This document shows, piece after piece, positions 25,859-34,574 of a stretch of 37,310 nucleotides of DNA. Source of the stretch: Anaerolinea sp. Its GTDB lineage: Bacteria; Chloroflexota; Anaerolineae; Aggregatilineales; UBA2796. The position numbers were made by a program, and so were the translations under genes. The stretch lies in NCBI GenBank assembly GCA_014879835.1, contig JACSRJ010000154.1, forward strand, positions 1 to 37,310, read 5' to 3'. The notes beneath the pieces are model-generated. The model ran no database searches. It saw nothing but the letters and a program-made list of their open reading frames with translations, and was not told the origin of the DNA. How positions within the stretch are numbered: the stretch's first letter is position 1; every line of letters starts with the position of its first letter.

Positions 25859-26608
25859 CTAACCTCCCTTGATCCGCGTCTCAATGAGCTTTCCATCGCG
25901 CAGTTCGTGGACAATATCCGCTTCGGCCATGACCATCGGATCGTGGCTCACAACCAGCAGGGTGACGCCCCGTTCTGCCACCAACCGACGCAGTAGATCG
26001 AGAATTCGTCGCCCGGTCTGGCTGTCCAGTTGACCGGTGGGTTCGTCGGCAAGGATGATCTCCGGACGCGCTGCAAGGGCGCGGGCAATGGCCACCCGCT
26101 GTTGTTCGCCTCCAGAGAGTTCATAGGGACGATGGTGGGCGCGGCGCTTCAGGCCGACCCATTCGAGTGCTTCCGCCACCCGATCTTCGCGTTCTTTGCG
26201 CCCCATACCCCGCATTCGCAGAGGGACGCTGATATTCTCTGCCGCCGTAAGTAGGGGCAGCAGCCCAAAACTCTGGAACACAAAACCCAGATGCTCCCGG
26301 CGCAGTTTCAGACGGGCTTTTTCATCAAGGGTGTTGAGGTGTTTGCCCATGATCCACACATCACCTCTGGTGGGCGTATCCAAACCCGCGATCAGGTTGA
26401 TCAGCGTGGTTTTGCCACTGCCGGAACGCCCCACGATGGCGCTCATGTGGGCTGCGGGAAAGTCCAGCGAAACCTGATTGACCGCGTGAATATCTTCCCC
26501 TTCAAGATGGTAGAAGTGATCAAGGTTGCGCACCCGAATGACGGGATCACCTTCTGGGGTGGGAACATGAGCGCCGTTGGGCGCAGGGTTTACCACTTTA
26601 ACGGTCAT
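25859..26608 (-). CDS. ABC transporter ATP-binding protein (LolD/MacB type)
   Basis: A 249-residue cytosolic ATPase. Walker A is GRSGSGKTT (about 60-68). The signature is [15 protein letters not shown] and Walker B is [13 protein letters not shown], with the switch histidine in VVSHD. The '[20 protein letters not shown]' stretch is typical of LolD/MacB/FtsE-like subunits that drive FtsX-type permeases. The frame extends to 26725, but the extra N-terminus lies in the upstream ATPase gene. The ATG at 26608 has GAGAGGGA upstream and overlaps the previous gene's end by 11 bases, so translation is coupled. Together with the next two genes it probably forms a heterodimeric ATPase with the 999-residue permease. 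Confidence 0.92.
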   Translation of the reverse strand: MTVKVVNPAPNGAHVPTPEGDPVIRVRNLDHFYHLEGEDIHAVNQVSLDFPAAHMSAIVGRSGSGKTTLINLIAGLDTPTRGDVWIMGKHLNTLDEKARLKLRREHLGFVFQSFGLLPLLTAAENISVPLRMRGMGRKEREDRVAEALEWVGLKRRAHHRPYELSGGEQQRVAIARALAARPEIILADEPTGQLDSQTGRRILDLLRRLVAERGVTLLVVSHDPMVMAEADIVHELRDGKLIETRIKGG

Positions 26609-27479
26609 TGGATCCCTCTCGATCTGGGTACACCCCAATGTGATCCTGCTGCAAGCGGACTCTGGCGCGTTCTTCCATGCCCAGTTTGTCAATGTATGCC
26701 TGAGGCAGTTGGAGTCGTCCAGCACGATCTAGGATCACATATTCATCTTCGCTCAGGGTTTGCCCACCCTCGTCCCGACGGCGCAGAATTTCGATGCTGG
26801 TGCGCCCGTCCCGCATCCCCACCACCCGATCTACACGGGTAGAGACAGTCATATCATGGGTGACGATGATGATGGTTACGCCGGCTTCGCGGTTGAAGTC
26901 GCGCAGGGTTTTATAGATCTGCTCAGCGGCTTCACTGTCCACCTCACCGGTGGGTTCGTCCGCCAACAACAGTCGGGGGCGGTTGGCCATGGCCACCGCA
27001 ATCGCTACCCGCTGCTGTTCCCCGCCCGAAAGCCGATCTGGGCGATGGGTCAGGCGATGCCCCAAGCCGACCTGCTCCAGCAGTTGCTGGGCCCGCTGGC
27101 GACGTTCACCTGCCCCCACCCCATCTAGCGCCATGGGCAGTTCTACATTCTCAATGGCGCTCAGGTAGGTGAGCAGGTTACGGGCGGTTTGCTGCCACAC
27201 AAAACCGACTTCACGGCGGCGGTAGATCACCTGCTCACGCCGATTGAGATCAAGCAAATTGTTCTCGCCCACCGTAACCCGCCCCGCAGTGGGCGTATCC
27301 AGCCCGCCGAGGATGTTCATCAGGGTGGACTTGCCCGACCCCGAAGGCCCCACTAGCGCCATCATCTCACCTTGAGCAATACGCAGATCGACCCCTTGCA
27401 AAGCGACCACTTCCAGATCAGCCACTTTGTAGATTTTTACCAGATTCTCACACTCGATAAAACTTGGTGTATCCGTCAT
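26598..27479 (-). CDS. ABC transporter ATP-binding protein with a C-terminal AbrB-like tail
   Basis: A 293-residue LolD/MacB-type ATPase. Walker A is GPSGSGKS (44-51), the signature LSGGEQQ (150-156), Walker B LLLADEP (170-176) and the switch histidine H208. After the ATPase core, residues about 246-288 resemble a SpoVT/AbrB-like swapped-hairpin domain: 'YVILDRAGRLQLPQAYIDKL', with the D-x-x-G-R-hydrophobic-x-hydrophobic-P core. Such a tail in an ABC ATPase is unusual; it could mediate dimerisation or DNA or protein contact. The ATG at 27479 has GAGAG nearby. The permease stop lies 20 bases upstream. Confidence 0.88.
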   Translation of the reverse strand: MTDTPSFIECENLVKIYKVADLEVVALQGVDLRIAQGEMMALVGPSGSGKSTLMNILGGLDTPTAGRVTVGENNLLDLNRREQVIYRRREVGFVWQQTARNLLTYLSAIENVELPMALDGVGAGERRQRAQQLLEQVGLGHRLTHRPDRLSGGEQQRVAIAVAMANRPRLLLADEPTGEVDSEAAEQIYKTLRDFNREAGVTIIIVTHDMTVSTRVDRVVGMRDGRTSIEILRRRDEGGQTLSEDEYVILDRAGRLQLPQAYIDKLGMEERARVRLQQDHIGVYPDREGSNDR

Positions 27480-27499
27480 GTTCTCTCAATCCGTCCCGA

Positions 27500-30499
27500 T
27501 CATTCCTCGCCGAGTCGCAGCACCCGGTTGATATTTAAGCGTCGTAACCACCACGCGGCCCCCAAGGTGAGCGCCCCAAAACCTGCCAGCAGCGTGAGCA
27601 GCAGCGCCGCCAGATTGCCCGGTGGCAGGATCAGGGTCACGCCTCCAAGCAGGCGTAAAAAGGGCAGGATCACATAGGCCAGTGCCCCACCGAGGATCAC
27701 CCCAACGATCAGTGCCGGGATCACCAGCACTGTTTGTTCTGCCACCAACTGGGCCCAGATGCGCTGCCCGTTCCAACCCAGTGCCTGCAGCACGGCGAAT
27801 CCGAGCGAACGCCGTTTCGCTGTGACCGCCAGATAAAAGCCAAAATCGAGCAGACTCAGGATGAGCGACACCCAAAATCCGGCAAACAACATCCCCGCTA
27901 CGGCTGCGGGCAGAGGTTCACGGAGCAGTTCGTTAAACCGATCCCAAGCATACACAAGATGAGTCACCCCCTGAACCCCGTTGAGGGACTCGATCAGCGC
28001 TTGGGAAGGCTCGCGGGTTGACAGTTCCAGCCATACCTGATTGGGCAGCGCCCGGTACTGCGGCGCAAGGGTGAGATTGCTGTTGACCGCCGCTAACAGG
28101 TGATGGGCATTCAGGATCATAAACTCCTGATCCGCCCCCAGTGAAGGAAAATCACGCACGATCCCCACCACATAATAATAGATGGGATGGCGGGTGTTAT
28201 CAGGCAGCAGCAGATCAAGCACCGCCTCATTACCCACCTTCAAGGGTAGTCGATCCTGCCGAAAGGCGCGGCCTTCTTCAACCGCCATCTTTTCGGAGAG
28301 GATCACCGGGTAAATGATGATCTGCTCCACTTTGCGACTGCGGCGGTTAAAATCGTGGCGGCTGATCACCTCGGCTGTAGTCAGGGGAAAAACGGTCTCT
28401 TGAAGGGCGGGGAATATCGCGCCTACCTGTGTTGGATCGATCCCCGCCAGAGCATACTGGGTGTAGCCTGCCCGCTGCGCCGACTGGTAGCTGATCACAG
28501 AGGCAGCGCCCGTCACCCCCGGAAGTTGGGCCCATACCGTCTGGTCAGTCGCCCCCCCGCTAAAAGGATCAAGATCAAGTCGTGCGGTTCCACCCGTCTC
28601 AAACTGCGCTTGTTTCCATGTGCCAGCATCACGGGTGGCGCTCAGCGCCAGCGCCGCCGTGCCCAGTGCCAGCGTCCCGATCAAGAGCAGCACCAACTGG
28701 GCATAGTGTCCGGGGTCACGTTCCACCGTCCACGCCGAGAGCGGCGCGGTCAGTCCCCGTCCTTGGCGTAGAGGCGCTCCCAACAGACGCATTAAAGAAG
28801 GGAAAAAGCGCAGCCATAACAGGGCAATACCCGTCAACAAAAGCGCTGGGCCAAGTAGGTTAAGGGGATCAGCCAGACCACCCAAACGGGTGGCGCTGTC
28901 CAACAGCAGATTGATCAATACGCCCGGATTACTAAACAACAATCCCAAAGTGCTGCCTAAATCACCTTCAATGAAAAAGAGCAGACGGGCGATGAAACCC
29001 AAACCCACTAGGATCAAGATCAGGTCAAAGCCGTAACGTGCCCAAAGCGGCTTTTCTGGCGGGCGGGCCACAATCTGTTTGAACTGGGTAAGGCTGCGTC
29101 GTGCCGCGCTGAAGGCCGGCCAAGTGAGCATTACCAATGCCGCCGCCGCTGCGATCCCACTCAGGGCAAAGGCATGTGAGGGAATGCCCCCGATGGGCAG
29201 TGCTCCACCAGTCGCCGCCACGAGAGGACTGCCGATCAGCAGCAGGTGAAGGATGAGCAGTGCCAAAAATGGGCCCACCCCAAACCCGATCAGGCATAGG
29301 ATGAACATAGTCAGGGCCTGCAAAAGCACCAGTTGAAAAGCGCTTGCGCCGCGGCTTGCTAAGGCCGCCCACTCTTCGCGCTGCTGTTCCAGAATCAGGC
29401 TTACGGTCGTCACCAGATGGAAGAGCATCATCACCAACACTGCCCCAGAGAGCAAGATCACGGTGGGTTCTGCCGCCCCAACTAACCCAATATAAGCGTT
29501 CAAAGTGCGAAGCACGGGGTTGAAGTCGGTTAAACCGGGGTACTCTGCCGCCAACCGTGCCACCAATTCACGCATTTGACTTTGGGTGTCAAGGATGTTG
29601 TCAGCGGTGATCGCTTCGGGCACAAGGTTGATCAGCCACACATAGTTATTGTTCTCACGGCGATTGGTGGTCGTTGCTTGCGCTACCCAGTCAGTGTAAG
29701 CGCCTTCCGTGACCATGAATCCCACCTGATACGCCCGGTCGGTCAGTCCGATCTCAATCTCCTCACCTTCGAGGGCGCGACGGTTGGTTTCCCAGATGGG
29801 ATCATTGGGGTTCATCGGCTCCACAATGCCCACCACTACCACCACTACCCGCGAGGCTGAGGACTCACCAATGGCAAAACGAGTGCCCAACTCGTAACCG
29901 CTTTTTTTAGCAACCGTTGGGGTGATCACCGCTTCAACTTCGCCCACCGAATACATGCCCAAACCCTTATCAACCGCGTCTTGTTCGCTGGTCGCAGTGC
30001 GGGCGGGATCATTGGGCGGGGCGAGCCGCTCCGGGAAGCGTCCCTTGACCACCCGCACCAATTGAGTCAGGTTGGAGAAAGCGTACACATGGTTGGCATA
30101 AGCCGAACGCCCGCTTAACTCCGTCGTGGGTTCACCGTAGAGGTAATCAAAGCCGCCAAAAGCTGAACCCGAACGGGCGATTCGGGTTAAACCACCGTTG
30201 AGGTCTCCTAGATAACGATTCACCATCTCCCATGCGGAGGGGGCAAAGGGCGTCGGGCTAATCAAGGTTAGGGTGCGGTCGTTTTCTTCAAGACGTCCGA
30301 TCTCGTACTGCAAGCCAGACTGCACCATCGCTCGGATGTACAGGGGAGAAAGGGCAAAAAAGCCCGTCACCAGACAGATCGCCAAGGTGAGCGTCGCAAG
30401 CTGACGCCCTCCACGGCGTGAACGTTTCAGGACTAGGGAGAGATTCAAGCGGGAGTTACCTGATTGTGTGATCTTAAATTTTGAGGCGTACAGCGCCAC
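27500..30499 (-). CDS. Large FtsX/MacB-type ABC transporter permease
   Basis: A 999-residue integral membrane protein. A hydrophobic segment at about 38-56 leads into a large extracytoplasmic domain, then several TM segments (about 340-370, 395-440, 445-465), a middle block with further hydrophobic stretches (about 490-640), a second extracytoplasmic domain and a C-terminal FtsX bundle (about 860-985). This is the doubled FtsX layout of lipoprotein or peptide exporters that work with LolD-type ATPases; the two genes downstream supply them. The substrate is unknown. The start is uncertain: GTG at 30499 coincides with the expected transcription start of a strong promoter, and a TTG at 30448 has AGGT upstream. 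Confidence 0.85.
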   Translation of the reverse strand: MALYASKFKITQSGNSRLNLSLVLKRSRRGGRQLATLTLAICLVTGFFALSPLYIRAMVQSGLQYEIGRLEENDRTLTLISPTPFAPSAWEMVNRYLGDLNGGLTRIARSGSAFGGFDYLYGEPTTELSGRSAYANHVYAFSNLTQLVRVVKGRFPERLAPPNDPARTATSEQDAVDKGLGMYSVGEVEAVITPTVAKKSGYELGTRFAIGESSASRVVVVVVGIVEPMNPNDPIWETNRRALEGEEIEIGLTDRAYQVGFMVTEGAYTDWVAQATTTNRRENNNYVWLINLVPEAITADNILDTQSQMRELVARLAAEYPGLTDFNPVLRTLNAYIGLVGAAEPTVILLSGAVLVMMLFHLVTTVSLILEQQREEWAALASRGASAFQLVLLQALTMFILCLIGFGVGPFLALLILHLLLIGSPLVAATGGALPIGGIPSHAFALSGIAAAAALVMLTWPAFSAARRSLTQFKQIVARPPEKPLWARYGFDLILILVGLGFIARLLFFIEGDLGSTLGLLFSNPGVLINLLLDSATRLGGLADPLNLLGPALLLTGIALLWLRFFPSLMRLLGAPLRQGRGLTAPLSAWTVERDPGHYAQLVLLLIGTLALGTAALALSATRDAGTWKQAQFETGGTARLDLDPFSGGATDQTVWAQLPGVTGAASVISYQSAQRAGYTQYALAGIDPTQVGAIFPALQETVFPLTTAEVISRHDFNRRSRKVEQIIIYPVILSEKMAVEEGRAFRQDRLPLKVGNEAVLDLLLPDNTRHPIYYYVVGIVRDFPSLGADQEFMILNAHHLLAAVNSNLTLAPQYRALPNQVWLELSTREPSQALIESLNGVQGVTHLVYAWDRFNELLREPLPAAVAGMLFAGFWVSLILSLLDFGFYLAVTAKRRSLGFAVLQALGWNGQRIWAQLVAEQTVLVIPALIVGVILGGALAYVILPFLRLLGGVTLILPPGNLAALLLTLLAGFGALTLGAAWWLRRLNINRVLRLGEE

Positions 30500-30504
30500 A
30501 GGGG

Positions 30505-30533
30505 ATTATACGACCGGGTGAAGGCAGGTGCAA
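30505..30533 (-). promoter_or_regulatory. Strong sigma-70-like promoter of the permease-ATPase operon
   Basis: On the minus strand TTGCAC (30528-30533) and a perfect TATAAT (30505-30510) are separated by exactly 17 bases. Transcription would be expected to start near 30498, which is at the GTG codon 30499-30497. This implies a leaderless mRNA if GTG is used, or a start at the downstream TTG (30448). Confidence 0.7.
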
Positions 30534-30562
30534 GGTTTGGGACGGCCCCTAAATCCACCCTT

Positions 30563-31471
30563 TTATCCCGGTTCGGTAAGCGCAATCAGCACACCAAGGG
30601 CGATCAGGCTTCCCCCAATCACCAACTGTGGGGTGATCGCCTGACTCAGAAGCAGGTTCGATAAGATCGCCCCAACAAGCGGCTGCGCAAAAAAGAATAG
30701 GCTGGCAGTGCTTGCCTCTACAAGGGCAAAGGCCCGGTTCCAAAGCCACATCGCGCCCGCGGTTGAGACCACCCCTAGATATAATATTCCTAAAAGATGA
30801 TTAAAGGTGAGCAGGGGCAGGGAGGTATCGCGCAGTTCGAACAGCCCTAAAGGTAGGCAGAAGCCCAAACCGCCAACGAGTGCAAAGGTGGTCACGGTAA
30901 GCGTCGGATACTTGCTCGAAGCCTGCCGCACCAACACCGAGTAGGCCCCCCATGTGAGTGCCGCAAATACGAGGGTCAGATTACCCACCAGCAGATCGGA
31001 GCCGCCATTGCCCCCAGTGAGTTGAAACTGAGACAGATCAAGGACCACCAGCACCCCAACGGACGCCAAACCCACCGCTGCGATCCGGCGCAGGGTGAGC
31101 GGTTCGCGCAGCAGCAGTGCTGCGAAGATCAGGATGAATGCAGGCGAAGCGCTGGTCAGGACGGCACCATTGATTGCGGTTGAGAGCTGTGTTCCCACAA
31201 ACTGCGCCCCCACACTGATTCCAAACCCTACTATACCTACTCCCAACAGCTTAAACAGATCAGCGCGAGAAGCAGGCAGCGGCGCACTGGTCAATCGACC
31301 CAACACCAGCAGCGTGATCGCCCCGATAAACAGGCGAATCCCCAGCAGCACAAAGGCCGGGTATACCTTGAGCAGTTCATCGCTGACGACATACATCCCC
31401 CCCCAGATTGACGCTGCGCCAATGCCATAAATCGCCCCACGCAGATGGGCTGAAGTGTGTGCGTTCGTCAC
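30563..31471 (-). CDS. EamA/DMT-family transporter
   Basis: A 302-residue membrane protein with about ten hydrophobic helices in two related halves of five, the EamA (drug/metabolite transporter) repeat. The N-half has GAASIWGGMYVVSDELLK and 'LRLFIGAITLL'-type segments; the second repeat opens with 'LVFAALTWGAYSVLVRQ'. Substrates of this superfamily range from amino acids to nucleotide sugars and cannot be predicted here. The start is GTG at 31471, seven bases after the rnhA stop, with AAAGG 13 bases upstream and GAGG directly before it, so the initiation site is weakly defined. It is probably co-transcribed with rnhA. Confidence 0.88.
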   Translation of the reverse strand: MTNAHTSAHLRGAIYGIGAASIWGGMYVVSDELLKVYPAFVLLGIRLFIGAITLLVLGRLTSAPLPASRADLFKLLGVGIVGFGISVGAQFVGTQLSTAINGAVLTSASPAFILIFAALLLREPLTLRRIAAVGLASVGVLVVLDLSQFQLTGGNGGSDLLVGNLTLVFAALTWGAYSVLVRQASSKYPTLTVTTFALVGGLGFCLPLGLFELRDTSLPLLTFNHLLGILYLGVVSTAGAMWLWNRAFALVEASTASLFFFAQPLVGAILSNLLLSQAITPQLVIGGSLIALGVLIALTEPG

Positions 31472-31478
31472 CCTCGGT

Positions 31479-32120
31479 TTATGCCTTTCGTCCGTAATCA
31501 GCGGGGCTTTCGCCCCAGTCTTCAGTACGCCACTTGAGGATCGGGTTCGGGTAGGTGTTTTCCTGAAGCCACCGCTCCGCTTTTTGGATCATCTCAAAAA
31601 CAGGTGCGTTGCGGGGGGTTTGGGGCAGTTCGGTTTTGCAGCGTTTGTCCCGCACCCACGCGATAGCCGTGATCGAATCCGAATAAATGGGTACGTTCAG
31701 GTTGTGTTGCTGACAGTGTATGAGGGCCAGCACCAGCGCCAAAAACTCACCAATGTTGTTGCTGCCTTCGGGGAAGGGTCCGCGTTTGAAGATCACTTGA
31801 CGGGTCTGGGTGTCCACGCCCTGAAACTCCAGATCACCGGGGTTGCCCGAACAGGCCGCATCCACTGCCAGACTGGGTAGAATCGGAGGATCAGGCAGAA
31901 GCAGATAATCCTGCACCACATTTTGGGTCGGTTTACCCTTGTAATCATCAAGCTTACCGCGGAAAGCCTCCTCCGCCGCAGCTTTACTGTCAAACGCCTT
32001 AAACTGGGCGTTCACAAAACCCTTGACCTGCGCCTCACAGGCTGCCCATGTGTCGTAGATTCCGGGTTTGCGTCCCTTCCAGACAACATAAAACTTGGGG
32101 GATTTGTTTTGTTTTGCCAT
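31479..32120 (-). CDS. rnhA: Ribonuclease HI with viroplasmin-type hybrid-binding N-terminal domain
   Basis: Cleaves the RNA strand of RNA-DNA hybrids. The 213-residue product opens with a viroplasmin/hybrid-binding domain (KFYVVWKGRKPGIYDTWAAC..., about residues 8-52). The RNase H fold follows, with four carboxylates visible: D in LAVDAACSGNPG, E in NNIGEFLALVLAL, D in IYSDSITAIAWV, and D near the end in SPADYGRKA. The frame extends to 32333, but that overlaps the liv binding-protein gene; the ATG at 32120 has AGGGAAGG just upstream. It is divergent from livJ. This two-domain form occurs in eukaryotes and in scattered bacteria. Confidence 0.92.
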   Translation of the reverse strand: MAKQNKSPKFYVVWKGRKPGIYDTWAACEAQVKGFVNAQFKAFDSKAAAEEAFRGKLDDYKGKPTQNVVQDYLLLPDPPILPSLAVDAACSGNPGDLEFQGVDTQTRQVIFKRGPFPEGSNNIGEFLALVLALIHCQQHNLNVPIYSDSITAIAWVRDKRCKTELPQTPRNAPVFEMIQKAERWLQENTYPNPILKWRTEDWGESPADYGRKA

Positions 32121-32191
32121 GCCTTCCCTGCGGTCTACAGAAATCCGAAGCGGCGCCCATTGTACCATCATCGCGGGGTGGGGGGCGTAAG

Positions 32192-32219
32192 TTGTGTCAC
32201 ATTTTCCCTGCGCTATAAT
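32192..32219 (+). promoter_or_regulatory. Promoter of the liv operon
   Basis: TTGTGT (32192-32197) and a perfect TATAAT (32214-32219) are separated by 16 bases, about 35 bases before the livJ start. Transcription would start near 32226, so the in-frame ATG at 32225 is too close and the start at 32255 is favoured. Confidence 0.7.
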
Positions 32220-32254
32220 GATGTTTGGATCAACTTTCCCGATGGAGCGTAATG

Positions 32255-33496
32255 ATGAATAAGAAGACATTATTGATGCTTTCTCTTGTGTTGGCATTGG
32301 TGCTCGCTGTTCCCGGCATTGCCTTACAAGCACAAGATGATCGCCCCCCTCTGGGCTTCTGGGATTCGTGTGCGGCCCCGGATAAACTGCCCGCAGATGT
32401 GGTTTTTGGTGCGGTCTTTGGGCTGAGCGGCGGCACTTCCGTTTATGGCACTGTGCAGCAAAAAGCGGTTCAGGTTGCCGTTGAGGAGATCAACGCTTCC
32501 GGGTATCTGGGCAGCTCCAAGATGGTTGTGGTTTTTGAAGATGATGCGGGTGACCGCAATCAGGCCACGGCTGCCATGACCAAACTGGTCACGCAGGACA
32601 ATGTGGTCGCGGTGCTGGGCCCCACCCTCTCCAGTTCCGCTTTTGCGGCTGATCCGGTGGCACAGGAAAACAAAACCACCGTCCTCGCGGTAAGCAATAC
32701 CGCTGCTGGTATCACCCAGATGGGTGATTTTATCTTCCGCAACAGCCTGCCCGAAGGTAAGGTGATCCCCGGCACAGTCAAACAGGCGGCCGAACTGTTG
32801 GGCTTAAAGAAGGTCGGTATCCTCTACGGAAACGACGACGACTTCACCAAGAGCGGTTACGAGGTCTTTAAAGCAGCGCTCGCCGAAAACGGGATCGAAA
32901 TTCTGACCGAGGAGACCTTTGCGCGTGGTGATGTGGATTTCACCGCACAGCTCACCAAGATCATCAGCGGTGAGCCGGACGCCATTGTGGTCTCAGCATT
33001 GGCTCAGGAAGCAGTACCGATCATCCTTCAGGCGCGCCAGCAGTTGGGCTTCATGGGCCCGATCATCGGCGGTAACGGCTTTAACTCCCCGGCAGTGCTG
33101 CGTGATGCAGGCGCCGCAGCCGAAGGGCTGATCGTTGGTGGTGCGTGGAATCTAGGCAACCCCAATCCCTCCGTTTCCAGTGTGGCCTTTGCCGAAGCTT
33201 TCAACAAGATGCACAGCGCCAGCCCCGACCAATTCGCGGCGCAGGCGTACACCGGTGCGTGGCTTCTGGCAACGGCGGTTCGCTGCGCTAACTCCGTGGA
33301 TCGGGCAGCGGTGCGCGATGCGCTGGCTGCAATCAAGGACTTTGAAAGCCCCTTGGGGACTTTCAGCTTTGACGAAAACCGCGATCCGGTGCATGATCCT
33401 ATTGCGCAGATCGTTAAGGACGGCAAGTTCGCGGTGCTGGCTGCGGTTATGGGCGAATCCATGGAACCCACGATGGAGCCCACCAAGTCGAACTAA
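32255..33496 (+). CDS. livJ: Branched-chain amino acid type ABC transporter, extracellular substrate-binding protein
   Basis: A 413-residue exported protein of the LivJ/LivK (type I periplasmic-binding) family. A signal peptide of about 27 residues ends with LQA before QDD. The mature part opens after a short segment with VVFGAVFGLSGGTSVYG, the usual ligand-loop start, and contains 'VAVLGPTLSSSAFA' and 'AVSNTAAGITQ', the positions that hold the amino-acid moiety in this family. The C-terminus ends in a low-complexity EPTMEPTK stretch. Start choice: GGAG at 32244-32247 is seven bases from the ATG at 32255, against four from the ATG at 32252. Leucine, isoleucine, valine or another amide or amino acid could be the ligand; urea binders also belong here. 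The full transporter follows downstream. Confidence 0.9.
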   Translation: MNKKTLLMLSLVLALVLAVPGIALQAQDDRPPLGFWDSCAAPDKLPADVVFGAVFGLSGGTSVYGTVQQKAVQVAVEEINASGYLGSSKMVVVFEDDAGDRNQATAAMTKLVTQDNVVAVLGPTLSSSAFAADPVAQENKTTVLAVSNTAAGITQMGDFIFRNSLPEGKVIPGTVKQAAELLGLKKVGILYGNDDDFTKSGYEVFKAALAENGIEILTEETFARGDVDFTAQLTKIISGEPDAIVVSALAQEAVPIILQARQQLGFMGPIIGGNGFNSPAVLRDAGAAAEGLIVGGAWNLGNPNPSVSSVAFAEAFNKMHSASPDQFAAQAYTGAWLLATAVRCANSVDRAAVRDALAAIKDFESPLGTFSFDENRDPVHDPIAQIVKDGKFAVLAAVMGESMEPTMEPTKSN

Positions 33497-33508
33497 GTTT
33501 GAGTCTCG

Positions 33509-33539
33509 CAGCGGGGAGGGTCAGAAACCCTCCCTGCTG
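33509..33539 (+). terminator. Strong intercistronic hairpin after livJ
   Basis: CAGCGGGGAGGGT (33509-33521) pairs with ACCCTCCCTGCTG (33527-33539) over 13 bp, with one G-U pair and a five-base loop. It lies 13 bases after the livJ stop. No T-run follows, so partial termination or 3'-end protection of the livJ mRNA is more likely than full termination. Confidence 0.65.
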
Positions 33540-33584
33540 TAACCACCTACGCTTTAAGAGCGGTTCCGTGTAGTTGTTTGGGTA

Positions 33585-33612
33585 GGTGCGTGAGGGTGAC
33601 ACCTCACGCACC
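33585..33612 (+). terminator. Second intercistronic hairpin between livJ and livH
   Basis: GGTGCGTGAGG (33585-33595) and CCTCACGCACC (33602-33612) are perfect 11-bp arms around a six-base loop. It lies between the first hairpin and livH. Together with it, it would favour stable, abundant binding-protein mRNA over permease mRNA. It could also be a regulator binding site. Confidence 0.6.
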
Positions 33613-33680
33613 GGTTTGGCTCTCCTTGGCGAGGGTTCTTTTAGCGCGCTGTCCCCTATCAACAAAAAAAGCCGCATTTC

Positions 33681-34574
33681 ATGATCTCCAACGAATTTCT
33701 TCAGCAAGTTGTGAATGCCATCTCACTGGGCGCAATCTACAGTCTTTTTGCGCTTGGTTATGCGATGGTTTTTAGCATCTTAGGGGTGCTCAATCTAGCT
33801 CACAGCGCCGTTTTTATGTGGGGCGCTTTTTTGGGGCTGATCACTGTGACTGAGATCAAACTGCCCCTGCTGCTGGCGTTCCCAGTGGCGATGGTGGGGG
33901 CAGGGTTGATCGCTGTAGCCCTCGATTTTTTGGCATTTCGCCCCTTGCGCCGCCGAAATGCCCCGCGCATTTCCCAGTTGATTGTGAGCATTGGGGCTTC
34001 TGCGCTGCTGGTGAGCCTTTCTCAGCTTACCTTTGGTACAGACCCGCGCCGTTTCCCCTTTGATATTTTGCCCTCTGGGGCTATTCAAGGGCTGCCCTTT
34101 CGGGTCACACTCATTCAGGTGATCGTGCTGATCACCGCCCTGATTTTGATGGTGCTGCTCAATATTCTGGTCTTGCGCACCCGTCTGGGGCAGGCCATGC
34201 GTGCTGTCGCTTTTAATCAGCGCACCGCCAGCCTGCTTGGGGTCAATGTGAGCGGCATTTTCGCCAGCACTTTTTTTATTGCAGGGGCGCTGGCAGGGAT
34301 TGCAGGGGTGCTCTACGGACTGACCTATAACTCGATCCTACCCTTCATGGGTGATCAAGTGGCCCTTAAGGGCTTAACCGCCATCGTCTTGGGCGGGATG
34401 GGCAGCATTCCCGGCGCAGTTTTGGGCGGTTTTGGGGTTGCCGGGTTGGAGCGCTTCAGTGTGGCCGTTGGGGGCAGTGATTACCGTGACGCGGTAGTCT
34501 TTCTGATCCTCTTTTTAATGCTTCTGGTGCGTCCTCAGGGATTGATCGGGCAGAAGGAACAGACCCGTGCTTAA
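33681..34574 (+). CDS. livH: Branched-chain amino acid type ABC permease LivH
   Basis: A 297-residue membrane protein of about eight helices. The N-terminus has NAISLGAIYSLFALGYAMVFS, the standard LivH opening, followed by NLAHSAVFMWGAF. The C-terminal part contains GMGSIPGAVLGGFGVAGLE, a typical LivH cytoplasmic loop that contacts the ATPase. The start is ATG at 33681; no good ribosome site is seen, only an A-rich stretch, so it may depend on the long intercistronic leader. It overlaps livM by eight bases. Confidence 0.92.
   Translation: MISNEFLQQVVNAISLGAIYSLFALGYAMVFSILGVLNLAHSAVFMWGAFLGLITVTEIKLPLLLAFPVAMVGAGLIAVALDFLAFRPLRRRNAPRISQLIVSIGASALLVSLSQLTFGTDPRRFPFDILPSGAIQGLPFRVTLIQVIVLITALILMVLLNILVLRTRLGQAMRAVAFNQRTASLLGVNVSGIFASTFFIAGALAGIAGVLYGLTYNSILPFMGDQVALKGLTAIVLGGMGSIPGAVLGGFGVAGLERFSVAVGGSDYRDAVVFLILFLMLLVRPQGLIGQKEQTRA

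Noticed and set aside
32121-32333. N-terminal extension of RNase HI
   Set aside because: It would run through the liv promoter and into the start of livJ; the ATG at 32120 has a good ribosome site.
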